42,335 nucleotides of DNA, from assembly GCA_001769125.1 (NCBI GenBank), contig MEOG01000132.1, positions 75,628 to 117,962 on the forward strand, given 5' to 3'. Below are positions 17,752-24,914 of this stretch, in pieces (the first letter of the stretch is position 1; every line of letters starts with the position of its first letter). This DNA comes from Bacteroidetes bacterium GWF2_35_48. Its GTDB lineage: Bacteria > Bacteroidota > Bacteroidia > Bacteroidales > GWF2-35-48. The notes below the pieces were generated by a model. It made no database searches and was not told the origin of the DNA. It worked only from the letters and a program-made list of their open reading frames with translations. The position numbers were made by a program, and so were the translations under genes.

Positions 17752-18591
17752 TCACTTTTTCTTATTTAGTTTTCCAACATTTGCATTCGCTGCTAACGAT
17801 TTCAATTGAGTAATTGCAATTGCATTTAACTTTTGTAAACGAGTGGTCTGCGGTAATTCCATGCGAATAAATTCGGCATTCATACTTTCCATATTTGCCA
17901 GAACCAATAGCTGTTCAATACTGCTGTAATCACGTATGTTTCCCTCTTTTCCGGGGTTTTCCATTCGCCATTGCTGCGCTGTTTTTCCAAACATGGCTAC
18001 ATTCAGCACATCAGCTTCGCTGGCATAAATAATTTGTTGTTGTTCTTTAGTTAAATCGGGTGGAATAATATTTTCTTTTATTGCATCGGTATGAATGCGA
18101 TAGTTGATTTTTGCAAGTGTGCGGTTAAGATTCCATGCCAGAGACAGGCGTTGGTTTTCGTCATCTTTTAATCGTTGAAATTCTACTATCAAATACATCT
18201 TGAATTCAGCGCTGACCCAGGAAGCAAACTCAAAAGCAATATCACGGTGAGCAAAGGTTCCGCCATATCTTCCTGTTTTAGAAATGATACCAATAGCATT
18301 GGTAGCTTCAATCCATCTTTTGGGTGTTAATGAAAAACTATTTGAACCTGCCATATTTTTAATTCCATCGAATTCGATGGAATTAAAATGCGGGTTTTTC
18401 AACTGTTCCCAAAGTCCAATAAACTCAATAGTGCTACGGTTTCTAAGCCAGTTTTGCAGAATATAGTCGCTTCGTTCAGAATCTCTGTGCCTTGCAATAT
18501 CTGTGATAGAAATATAGTCATCTTGATTTTGACTGACAATGTTCACCGATAAGCCCTGAACATGTATTATAGATTTAATTTCTTTGATCAT
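17752..18591 (-). CDS. KilA-N domain DNA-binding protein
   Basis: 279 residues. The KilA-N core spans about 20-140: YISITDIARHRD, NWLRNRSTIEFIGLWEQL, LTPKRWIEATNAIGI, GGTFAHRDIAFEFASWVS and FKMYLIVEFQRLKDDE. This domain, known from phage and large DNA viruses, binds nucleic acid. The C-terminal part (about 150-270; EADVLNVAMFGKTAQQWR, NIRDYSSIEQLLVLANMES) is a conserved companion region seen in restriction-island versions. It lies between hsdM and hsdS, where such genes are frequently found, and may regulate the operon or modulate HsdS. No catalytic motif is visible. A 32-bp palindrome lies within the gene. Confidence 0.88.
   Translation of the reverse strand: MIKEIKSIIHVQGLSVNIVSQNQDDYISITDIARHRDSERSDYILQNWLRNRSTIEFIGLWEQLKNPHFNSIEFDGIKNMAGSNSFSLTPKRWIEATNAIGIISKTGRYGGTFAHRDIAFEFASWVSAEFKMYLIVEFQRLKDDENQRLSLAWNLNRTLAKINYRIHTDAIKENIIPPDLTKEQQQIIYASEADVLNVAMFGKTAQQWRMENPGKEGNIRDYSSIEQLLVLANMESMNAEFIRMELPQTTRLQKLNAIAITQLKSLAANANVGKLNKKK
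18357..18388. repeat. Perfect 32-bp palindrome within the KilA-N gene
   Basis: The left arm TTTTAATTCCATCGAA is followed directly by its exact reverse complement, with no loop. It is translated as FNSIEFDGIKN within an otherwise continuous domain. The centre carries CGAATTCG. Confidence 0.9.
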
Positions 18592-18783
18592 GGTTTTTGA
18601 TTTTTAGACATTGTTTTTCTTTTGGTTTTTGGATTAATTTGTTTTGTTTGTCTTTTATTTTTTATCTACTTTTGTGTCGCAGTCCTGGTAATTTCTCTCC
18701 CGAATGTATCTGTCGGTGATGAAGCTAGGTTTTTTTGTTTTATAGCATTTATGCTCAATTATAAATTTTAAAACATTCAAAGT

Positions 18784-20472
18784 TCAAGACATTAATTCTT
18801 TTAAATATTTGCCCATCTCAGCTTGCACTGTTACTAATTCTTTTTCAAGTTTATCAATTTCTTTCTGAACCGCAGCAATATCAACCTCAGCTTCTTCTTC
18901 AAAAGTATCAACATAGCGAGGAATGTTCAGGTTAAATTCATTTTCCTGTATCTCTTCAAAAGTTGCTACATAGCTGAATTTATCAATTGAAAATTGTGAA
19001 TTGAAAATTGATAATGAAAATTCGCCCTGTTCATCATTTGACCAAACTCCATCTTTTATTTTAATTTTTCCATCTTTCAATATTGTTTTCCCTTTTTCTA
19101 CTATCAATTGTCCATTTTCAACTGCCCATTGTCCATTAAAAAGTTTATACGTTGCAACAATATGTTTTATATCGTCTTCGCGCAGCCTGTTCTGATTTTT
19201 AGCAGATTCGTAATGCTTGCTTGCATCAATAAACAACACATTTTTGTTGTCAATTTTTCCTCTGTTAAAAATTAAAATTGCAGCAGGAATACCTGTACCA
19301 AAAAACAAATTAGCAGGCAATCCTATCACAGCTTCCAGAATATTTTCTTCAATGGTTTTCTGCCGGATTTTTCCTTCGCTTGCTCCACGGAACAAAACCC
19401 CATGAGGCACTACCACGCCAACTTTTCCTTTGCCTTCATAGGTGGTTTCTATCATGTGCGAAATAAAAGCCCAATCGCCTTTACTCTTAGGTGGTGTCCC
19501 TCTCCAAAAACGATTGTATTTATCGGTTTCCGGGTCAAAACTATCCGCAGCTTTATTCTCTTCCTTATCATCGCTCTTGCCCCATTTATCAAGGGAAAAC
19601 GGAGGATTGGCAACCACAGTATCAAACTTCATCAGCGCATCACCTTCTTTCAGTTTTGGATTTCTGATTGTATCACCCCAACGAATAGTGGCATTATCAA
19701 AACCATGTAAAAACATGTTCATCACAGCCAAAGCCCAAGTACTACCGTTGGCTTCCTGACCATATAAAGAGAAATTATCTGAGCCAACTTCTTCCCCTGC
19801 TTTAATTAAAAGCGAAGCTGAGCCACAGGTGGGATCACATATTCGTGAGCCGGGTTTCGATTTTGTTAGTTTGGCAATGAGTGTGGAAACTTCTTTGGGT
19901 GTGAAAAATTCACCGGCTTTTTTTCCGGCATCGCTGGCAAAATTTTCTATCAGAAACATATATGCACCGCCGATAATATCAGTACCTTCAAGGTGCGAGG
20001 GTCTAAGGTCTAGGGTTTCTTTATTAAAGTCAAGTAACAGGTTTTTCAAACGAGTATTTTTATCTTTTGTATCGCCCAGCACACTGCTGTTAAAATTGAT
20101 ATTCTGGAAAATCCCTGCACCATCTTCGCTGTAGAGCTTTTCACGATTAGCCTCTACCAAATCTTCTAAAGCAATATCAATCAGTTCTCCAATATTGAGT
20201 TCATTGCGGTGTTCATATAAATATTTGAAATGACTGTGTTCCGGAACAACAAATCGTTCGTGTTTCATAGCCCTGTCGGCTCTTTCCTTATCGTTATTAT
20301 ACTTTGCCAGATGCGTTTCATACTTATCATCATGCACATCGCTTAGGTATTTTACGAATAGCATAGTAAGCACATAGTCCTTATAAATACTTGGGTCTAT
20401 GCTTCCACGAAAAGTATCGCAGGCTTTCCAAACGGCATCGTTAATGTCTTTTTGAGTAATCTTTTTTATCAT
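18784..20472 (-). CDS. hsdM: Type I DNA methyltransferase subunit (HsdM)
   Basis: 562 residues. The N-terminal helical domain (DAVWKACDTFRGSIDPSIYKDYVLTMLF) precedes the N6-adenine methyltransferase core. EFFTPKEVSTLIAKL and DPTCGSASLLIKAG (about 214) bind S-adenosylmethionine, and VANPPFSLDKW (about 291) is the catalytic NPPF motif IV. It methylates the host site to protect it. Residues about 441-497 (LFNGQWAVENGQL ... SLSIFNSQFSIDK) look inserted between YKLF and FSYVATFEEIQENEFNLNIPRYVD, which is the conserved C-terminal block. Their DNA is built of ATTGTCCATT and AATTGAAAATTG repeats. The start lies 1 bp after the stop of the upstream half-HsdS gene (TAATATG). Confidence 0.97.
   Translation of the reverse strand: MIKKITQKDINDAVWKACDTFRGSIDPSIYKDYVLTMLFVKYLSDVHDDKYETHLAKYNNDKERADRAMKHERFVVPEHSHFKYLYEHRNELNIGELIDIALEDLVEANREKLYSEDGAGIFQNINFNSSVLGDTKDKNTRLKNLLLDFNKETLDLRPSHLEGTDIIGGAYMFLIENFASDAGKKAGEFFTPKEVSTLIAKLTKSKPGSRICDPTCGSASLLIKAGEEVGSDNFSLYGQEANGSTWALAVMNMFLHGFDNATIRWGDTIRNPKLKEGDALMKFDTVVANPPFSLDKWGKSDDKEENKAADSFDPETDKYNRFWRGTPPKSKGDWAFISHMIETTYEGKGKVGVVVPHGVLFRGASEGKIRQKTIEENILEAVIGLPANLFFGTGIPAAILIFNRGKIDNKNVLFIDASKHYESAKNQNRLREDDIKHIVATYKLFNGQWAVENGQLIVEKGKTILKDGKIKIKDGVWSNDEQGEFSLSIFNSQFSIDKFSYVATFEEIQENEFNLNIPRYVDTFEEEAEVDIAAVQKEIDKLEKELVTVQAEMGKYLKELMS
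18978..19142. repeat. In-frame repeat clusters within hsdM
   Basis: AATTGAAAATTG-type repeats at 18978-19022 and ATTGTCCATT-type repeats at 19106-19142 flank a short Lys/Asp-rich stretch. Both resemble intergenic simple repeats of Bacteroidota yet are translated, adding about 55 residues to HsdM. Confidence 0.65.
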
Positions 20473-20473
20473 A

Positions 20474-21046
20474 TTATATTTGATTTAACGCATTTAAAAG
20501 TTGTTGTTGGAGTATTTTATCTCTTAATAATATCAATTGGTCTTGAAGCTCCTTCTCCCTGTATTTTAGCTTATCAATTTTCAGAACATTTTTTTGAGTT
20601 TGAATATCTATGATTGGAATTTCTAAATATTTTAAAACTTCTTTTGATATGGAAACCATAGATGTTCCGATAGCATTAGCTTTGAGATAATTTTGTGAAA
20701 CAGGGTGATTGATGTACCATGTAAGGAATTCCGGTAAAATATCTTTAGCTTCTGTGTTTTTTATCCGGATAACAAAAAATGATGTTGATGCCACGAGAGG
20801 CAAATGATCGAATAAAATACAAGTTGCAAAATTTTTTGTGCCTTTTGCTGCAAACAAAACATCTCCTTGATGAAGCAAATGTTTTTCAATGGTACTGTTG
20901 TAAGTCAAATTCGGATGAAGACGTACATTCAACCTCCCATTTTCATCAAAATGTTTCGCCTGTAAATAAACAACATCCCCCTCGGAGATAGTATTTATAT
21001 AAAGCCCGGTTTGAATTTCTGCAATATTTTTTAAAAAGGTTCTCAA
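20474..21046 (-). CDS. Half-size HsdS-like specificity subunit (single target-recognition domain)
   Basis: 190 residues, about half an HsdS. There is one target-recognition domain (about 1-140; IAEIQTGLYI, LHQGDVLFAAKGTKN, LPEFLTWYINHP, GTSMVSISKEVLKYLEIPI) followed by one coiled-coil helix (KLKYREKELQDQLILLRDKILQQQLL). Half subunits can dimerise to recreate a symmetric HsdS. The start is TTG at 21046; an in-frame stop two codons upstream and no early ATG make this the only reasonable start. It is the first gene of the operon, 16 nt from the predicted transcription start, and is coupled to hsdM. Together with the full HsdS it gives the system two specificity proteins. Confidence 0.88.
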   Translation of the reverse strand: MRTFLKNIAEIQTGLYINTISEGDVVYLQAKHFDENGRLNVRLHPNLTYNSTIEKHLLHQGDVLFAAKGTKNFATCILFDHLPLVASTSFFVIRIKNTEAKDILPEFLTWYINHPVSQNYLKANAIGTSMVSISKEVLKYLEIPIIDIQTQKNVLKIDKLKYREKELQDQLILLRDKILQQQLLNALNQI

Positions 21047-21124
21047 AATTTTCTAAGTAATTTTTCTACAAAGACAATGCTTTTATTTTATTTGACAAAT
21101 TTTCTCAAGTAATTTTTCTACAAA
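21046..21124. repeat. 27-bp direct repeat flanking the operon promoter
   Basis: AAATTTTCTAAGTAATTTTT (21046 onward, through CTACAAA at 21072) recurs at 21097-21124 as the same sequence with one extra C. One copy covers the start codon, leader and part of the -7 box, and the other overlaps and extends upstream of the -33 box. Confidence 0.8.
21069..21099 (-). promoter_or_regulatory. Promoter of the restriction-modification operon
   Basis: On the minus strand TTTG (21099-21096), exactly 19 bp, then TGTCTTTG (21076-21069) matches TTTG-N19-TAnnTTTG with one change. Transcription would begin near 21062, giving a leader of about 16 nt to the TTG start of the half-HsdS gene. Confidence 0.6.
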
Positions 21125-21417
21125 TTTTTTAATTATTAATAAAAAACTACCTTTTACCAATTATTTTACTTTGTAAAATTATGGGTAAGATATTGAAAAT
21201 TATTGCACTAAATTGAATTTTCATTGCAGAAGCAATTCATTTTGCGTTGTTTAAGTCAAATTCATTATCTTATTATTATGAATAAACAGATTATTTCGTC
21301 AATACAATATGTGTTACGTTGCATCTTGATACAAGTAATTGCGCTTATATTATCTTTTTTTATAAATAAAAAATTGTATGGAAGTACAACTAAATGCAAT
21401 GGAATGCAGATTTTTTT

Positions 21418-21444
21418 GTCTGGGTGGAGCTACGAGAAGAAAAA
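21418..21444 (+). repeat. Right attachment site (attR) of the island
   Basis: A second copy of the tRNA-Arg 3' segment (GTCTGGGTGGAGCTAC..AGAAGAAAAA), 26/27 identical to 10867-10893. Nothing upstream of it folds as a tRNA, as expected for the displaced end. The 21125-21417 stretch has no supported gene. Confidence 0.85.
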
Positions 21445-21450
21445 TAAAAG

Positions 21451-21481
21451 TTTCCAGATTTTAAAATAAACTATATATTTG
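21451..21481 (+). promoter_or_regulatory. Promoter of tRNA-Ala
   Basis: TTTC, 19 bp, then TATATTTG: one mismatch to TTTG-N19-TAnnTTTG. The -7 box ends 12 bp before the tRNA. It lies entirely outside the island's right junction, so island excision would leave it intact. Confidence 0.6.
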
Positions 21482-21493
21482 GAAACTCAAACC

Positions 21494-21567
21494 GGGGGGT
21501 TAGCTCAGTTGGCTAGAGCGACAGGCTGGCAGTCTGTAGGTCATCGGTTCGATCCCGATACTCTCCA
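21494..21567 (+). tRNA. tRNA-Ala (anticodon GGC)
   Basis: The acceptor GGGGGGT/ACTCTCC contains the G3-U70 pair that identifies alanine tRNAs. The D stem is GCTC/GAGC. The anticodon stem ACAGG/TCTGT carries the loop CTGGCAG, giving anticodon GGC. The T arm is ATCGG-TTCGATC-CCGAT and the discriminator is A. CCA is not encoded (CTA follows). Confidence 0.93.
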
Positions 21568-21572
21568 CTAGG

Positions 21573-21610
21573 AAACGGATAGATTGAAAAGTCATTCCGT
21601 TTTTTATTTT
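21573..21610 (+). terminator. Terminator after tRNA-Ala, shared with the facing gene
   Basis: AAACGGA (21573-21579) pairs with TCCGTTT (21596-21602), followed by TTTTATTTT. It overlaps the stop codon of the convergent gene ending at 21604. Confidence 0.7.
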
Positions 21611-21882
21611 AGTTTTTCAATGTTTTTGAGAATTTGATGGAGTGCTTTATGAAATTCTTTCATTAGAGGCGACTCACCAAAAAACATGTCGTCAACATCA
21701 GCTTCATCATATTCAAACATTTCATTTATCAATTGTTTTGATTTTTTGATGAAGTCTTTTTCATCTTTACAATCGTAGGATAAAAGACCAAATTGTAAGG
21801 TCAGGTTGAGATCAAACTTTTCTGCCTCAATCATAATTGCTTTGTAGGTTTTGTCCGTTAAATCGTCTGTGTCCATTGGCAT
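21604..21882 (-). CDS. Small acidic conserved protein of unknown function
   Basis: 92 residues, acidic and helical, with no signal peptide. Recognisable blocks are DLTDKTYKAIMIEAEKFDLNLTLQFGLLSYDC, LINEMFEYDEADVDDMFFGE and FHKALHQILKNIEKL. I recall similar unnamed proteins in other Bacteroidota but know no function. The start is ATG at 21882 (MPMDTDD), or equally the second ATG at 21876. It lies just outside the island, convergent with tRNA-Ala and divergent from the fibre operon. Confidence 0.75.
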   Translation of the reverse strand: MPMDTDDLTDKTYKAIMIEAEKFDLNLTLQFGLLSYDCKDEKDFIKKSKQLINEMFEYDEADVDDMFFGESPLMKEFHKALHQILKNIEKLK

Positions 21883-22057
21883 AATTATAAAAAATTATAA
21901 AGAAAAAAATGAAAATGAAAGCGACCTCCATATTAGTTTCAGACCAGCCTTCGTTTGGGGGAATATACTGGCTGTAACTAGTATATTTATAAATACCAAA
22001 ATATTAACTTACAGATTTAAGGTTATACTTATTCTTTTTAAATTACTGTCTATTATT

Positions 22058-22088
22058 TTTGGTGGTATTATATGTTTTTTTATTTTTG
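22058..22088 (+). promoter_or_regulatory. Consensus promoter of the fibre operon
   Basis: TTTG (22058-22061), exactly 19 bp, then TATTTTTG (22081-22088) is a perfect match to the Bacteroidota vegetative promoter. Transcription would start near 22095, which supports ATG at 22114 and rules out the upstream in-frame ATG at 22072. Confidence 0.75.
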
Positions 22089-22113
22089 TGAAAACCCGTT
22101 ATTATTATTTTTC

Positions 22114-23496
22114 ATGAAACCCTTATTTTTGGTTTTATTTATAATTATGTTTCTATTTTCTTTGACGACTTTTTGTCAGAATGTAGGCATAGGTGTAACA
22201 ACTCCTTTGGAAAAACTTGAGATTAACGGAAACCTAAAAATAAGCGATGAGATTGTGCCATCAACCGCTATAACACTTAATGGGCTTTCAAATTCTTATC
22301 TGACACTCACAAATGCTGACGGGTATATCAGTCTGACCCCAATTAATTCAGGTTGGGCGCACATTTATTCTGACAAATCAAAGTTTTTTTTAGCAAAACC
22401 TTTTTGGTTACAAACAGGCATATTGAGTGCGTATAATATCTCTAATTTAATATTACAGACAAACGGGACTACCCGTATGACTGTTTTGGCAACAAATGGC
22501 TACACCGGTATTGGAGAAACAAATCCTTCTTACATGCTTGATGTCAGCGAAGATGTTTTATTTAGAGGGAATGATATTTTTGGTTCTGGCAGTTTGATTT
22601 TTCAGGGAGCCGGAGGAGGTTACGTTGAAACAAAATCGAACAGTTCTAGTTGGGGACTTGTAGTAAGAGAATACAACAGTTCCGATTATGGAAACATTGA
22701 AGTTGATGCTAATGGATTTAACCTAGGATATCTTACCAGTGATGCTCATATTACAATTAATTTTAGCGGAAATGTAGGAATAGGAACTGTTTCTCCTACC
22801 TCAAAACTCCATGTTTCTGGCGATATCCGTTTAACAAGCGATCTTCTTTTTGGTAATAGCAACAACAGAACGCAAACAAAAGAGGATGCAGGCGCTTTTG
22901 GCGGGCGAAGTGGGTTTTATGAAACTTCCTCTGCAACTGCTGGTGAAAACTGGCCTGTTGGTTCTTCAAACTATTGGCATCTCGTTGATTGCCGCCATAC
23001 AAACACTACGAATAATTATTCATTACAATTAGCAGGTTCTTTTAATGATCAAAAACTTTATTACAGAACAACACAAGACAATGCGGCTGCAGCATGGTAT
23101 CAGGTTTTGACTTCACCCAGAACAACTTTTAACAGAACCAGTACAACCGTATTTTATGTTGACGAATATATTCAATTCCGATGGGAGTCGGGTAGCAGTG
23201 ATTTACAGTTTTCACCCGTGAATACAGGAGTTTGGTGTGTATTGGGTTATTATGAGTCGTGCCAGTTGTCAGGCATTCAAAATGCGCCACATTCCGAAGC
23301 TGACGACTATTCAGGTACAGCTGGTAGCTGGACATCAATTTATGAAGACTCCTCATGGGGAAATAGTGGGTGGAATGCACTTAATGGAACATTTTATTTT
23401 TCAAAACAAAACGAGAGTTCTTTCCCCACTTATGAGATAAAGTTCATTATTCATAATTCTAAATTAACAAGTGTTGTTAGAAGATTTGATCCATGA
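22114..23496 (+). CDS. Secreted tail-fibre-like protein 1 (GIG repeats, knob-like domain)
   Basis: 460 residues from ATG 22114. A signal peptide (1-22, ending in TTFCQ) is followed by three NVGIG-type motifs: about 23-43 (NVGIGVTTPLEKLEINGNL), 131-150 (TGIGETNPSYMLDVSEDV) and 221-240 (VGIGTVSPTSKLHVSGDI). Such motifs recur in trimeric, beta-helical tail fibres and in Bacteroidota surface proteins. Residues about 265-332 (GRSGFYETSS ... WHLVDCRHTN ... KLYYRTTQDNAAAAWYQV) resemble the knob of pyocin and phage fibres. The last 125 residues form a unique tip with several Trp and Cys. No T9SS tail is visible. It is first in a four-gene operon, and its stop overlaps the next start (ATGA). Function is inferred: binding or adhesion. 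Confidence 0.72.
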   Translation: MKPLFLVLFIIMFLFSLTTFCQNVGIGVTTPLEKLEINGNLKISDEIVPSTAITLNGLSNSYLTLTNADGYISLTPINSGWAHIYSDKSKFFLAKPFWLQTGILSAYNISNLILQTNGTTRMTVLATNGYTGIGETNPSYMLDVSEDVLFRGNDIFGSGSLIFQGAGGGYVETKSNSSSWGLVVREYNSSDYGNIEVDANGFNLGYLTSDAHITINFSGNVGIGTVSPTSKLHVSGDIRLTSDLLFGNSNNRTQTKEDAGAFGGRSGFYETSSATAGENWPVGSSNYWHLVDCRHTNTTNNYSLQLAGSFNDQKLYYRTTQDNAAAAWYQVLTSPRTTFNRTSTTVFYVDEYIQFRWESGSSDLQFSPVNTGVWCVLGYYESCQLSGIQNAPHSEADDYSGTAGSWTSIYEDSSWGNSGWNALNGTFYFSKQNESSFPTYEIKFIIHNSKLTSVVRRFDP

Positions 23497-24914
23497 GTAA
23501 AGGAATTTTTAATAGCGTTTTATTAAAGTTTGCCTTTGTTAAGGGCTTAGTACTGCTTTATACGTTTTCCTTTAGTCAAAATATTGGTATTGGCACTAGT
23601 GCCCCTGCTGAAAAACTTGAAGTTGTTGGAAACATCAAAGTGGTTGATCAGCTTTTTACTCCTACAGGGCTGACATTTGGCGGAGCGACCAACACTGGTC
23701 TCAAGTTTTCGCACTCCAATGGCTTTTTGTCTTTAACTCCTTTAAGTTCCGACTGGCTTTATGTGAATACCGACAGAGGTCAGTATATTTTTAATAAACC
23801 GATTTGGCTTGATGATGGTTCAATTAATTCGTATGGAACAACAGATTTGATTTTGCAAACAAACGGAACAAACAGAATTGCTTTTCTTAATTCTAATGGT
23901 AATGTAGGAATAGGCACTTCCACTCCATCAAAAATTTTAGATATTAATGGAAATTTAAGAGTACAGGGAAACGATATCTGGGGATCGGGAAGCCTTGTGT
24001 TAAATGGAGCTGGTGGTGGTTATGTGGAAATGAAGTCGAATAGCTCAACTTATGGATTAATTGTAAGGGAATATAACAGTAGTAACTGGGGAAATGTTGA
24101 AGTTGATGCAAATGGACTGAATTTTGGTTTTCTGAACGATGCATCGCATTTACTGATAAAGTCTGACGGAAATGTTGGAATTGGAAATACAACAGCCACC
24201 TATAAACTTGAAGTTTCTGGCGATGTCTTGCTTACTGGCGATTTATTATTTGGAAATAGTGATACACGAACACAAACAAAGGAAGATGCAGGCGCTTATG
24301 GCGGAAGAAGCGGTTTTTATGAAACAAGCACTGCAACAGTGGCTGAAAACTGGCCTTTTACTGCAAATACTGACTGGTGGCATTTATTAGATTGTCGGCA
24401 TAGTAATTCTGGGAACAATTATTCGCTCCAATTGGTTGGTTCTTTTTTTGATCAAAAATTGTTTTACCGCAAAACAAATACATCTTCTGCAACAAATGCA
24501 ACTACTCCTTGGAGACAGGTTATGACAACAAACATCCCCTGGACATATACAAAAAACACTTTTGCTTACAACACAGATGCTGTTTTTTATGAAGATGAAT
24601 ATATTTATTTACGATATAATTATGATTGTGAGCTTGAGATACAGGCAAAATCAGGAGCAGAAGGTACGTGGCACTGGTCTGGTCTTGTTGAAGAATCGTA
24701 CGAAGGAACAAGCGCAAGTTCAATGACCTACGAGTTGTCTGTATCGGTTGGCAGTTGGACAACCATCTCTTCTGTTTGGTGTGGATCTGATTTTGGAATA
24801 GGAATAGAATTTATACTGACAAAAAAAGACAGTGATGCTTTTCCTTTATATATCGGGACATTTATTATGCATGGTGATTACAATACAGCTATTGTCGAAA
24901 GAATTAACCCTTAG
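23493..24914 (+). CDS. Secreted tail-fibre-like protein 2
   Basis: 473 residues, a paralogue of the preceding gene. The signal peptide is residues 1-28 (GLVLLYTFSFSQ). GIG motifs are NIGIGTSAPAEKLEVVGNI, NVGIGTSTPSKILDINGNL and NVGIGNTTATYKLEVSGDV. The block from GGGYVEMKSNSS to KLEVSGDV is almost the same as in protein 3 and close to protein 1. A knob-like part follows (GRSGFYETSTATVAENW, WWHLLDCRHSN, KLFYRKTN, PWRQVM). The C-terminal tip of about 130 residues (DEYIYLRYNYDCELEIQ ... IVERINP) differs strongly from its neighbours. The start overlaps the previous stop by ATGA, and the next gene starts directly after its TAG. Function inferred from fold only. Confidence 0.72.
   Translation: MSKGIFNSVLLKFAFVKGLVLLYTFSFSQNIGIGTSAPAEKLEVVGNIKVVDQLFTPTGLTFGGATNTGLKFSHSNGFLSLTPLSSDWLYVNTDRGQYIFNKPIWLDDGSINSYGTTDLILQTNGTNRIAFLNSNGNVGIGTSTPSKILDINGNLRVQGNDIWGSGSLVLNGAGGGYVEMKSNSSTYGLIVREYNSSNWGNVEVDANGLNFGFLNDASHLLIKSDGNVGIGNTTATYKLEVSGDVLLTGDLLFGNSDTRTQTKEDAGAYGGRSGFYETSTATVAENWPFTANTDWWHLLDCRHSNSGNNYSLQLVGSFFDQKLFYRKTNTSSATNATTPWRQVMTTNIPWTYTKNTFAYNTDAVFYEDEYIYLRYNYDCELEIQAKSGAEGTWHWSGLVEESYEGTSASSMTYELSVSVGSWTTISSVWCGSDFGIGIEFILTKKDSDAFPLYIGTFIMHGDYNTAIVERINP

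Larger units (their letters stand above)
10867..21444. mobile_element. tRNA-Arg-integrated genomic island carrying a type I restriction-modification operon
   Basis: A direct repeat of the tRNA-Arg 3' end (26/27 identical) bounds about 10.5 kb. All seven genes inside run on the minus strand: half HsdS, HsdM, KilA-N protein, HsdS, RAYT transposase, HsdR and YgjP peptidase. The repeats place the boundaries. Without the island, tRNA-Arg would lie about 50 bp from tRNA-Ala. No integrase, recombination directionality factor or mobilisation gene is visible, so the island is either decayed or moved in trans. Confidence 0.8.

Noticed and set aside
21224-21469. 81-residue frame on the plus strand across the right attachment site
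   Set aside because: It reads through the displaced tRNA fragment and an AT-rich region with no motif.
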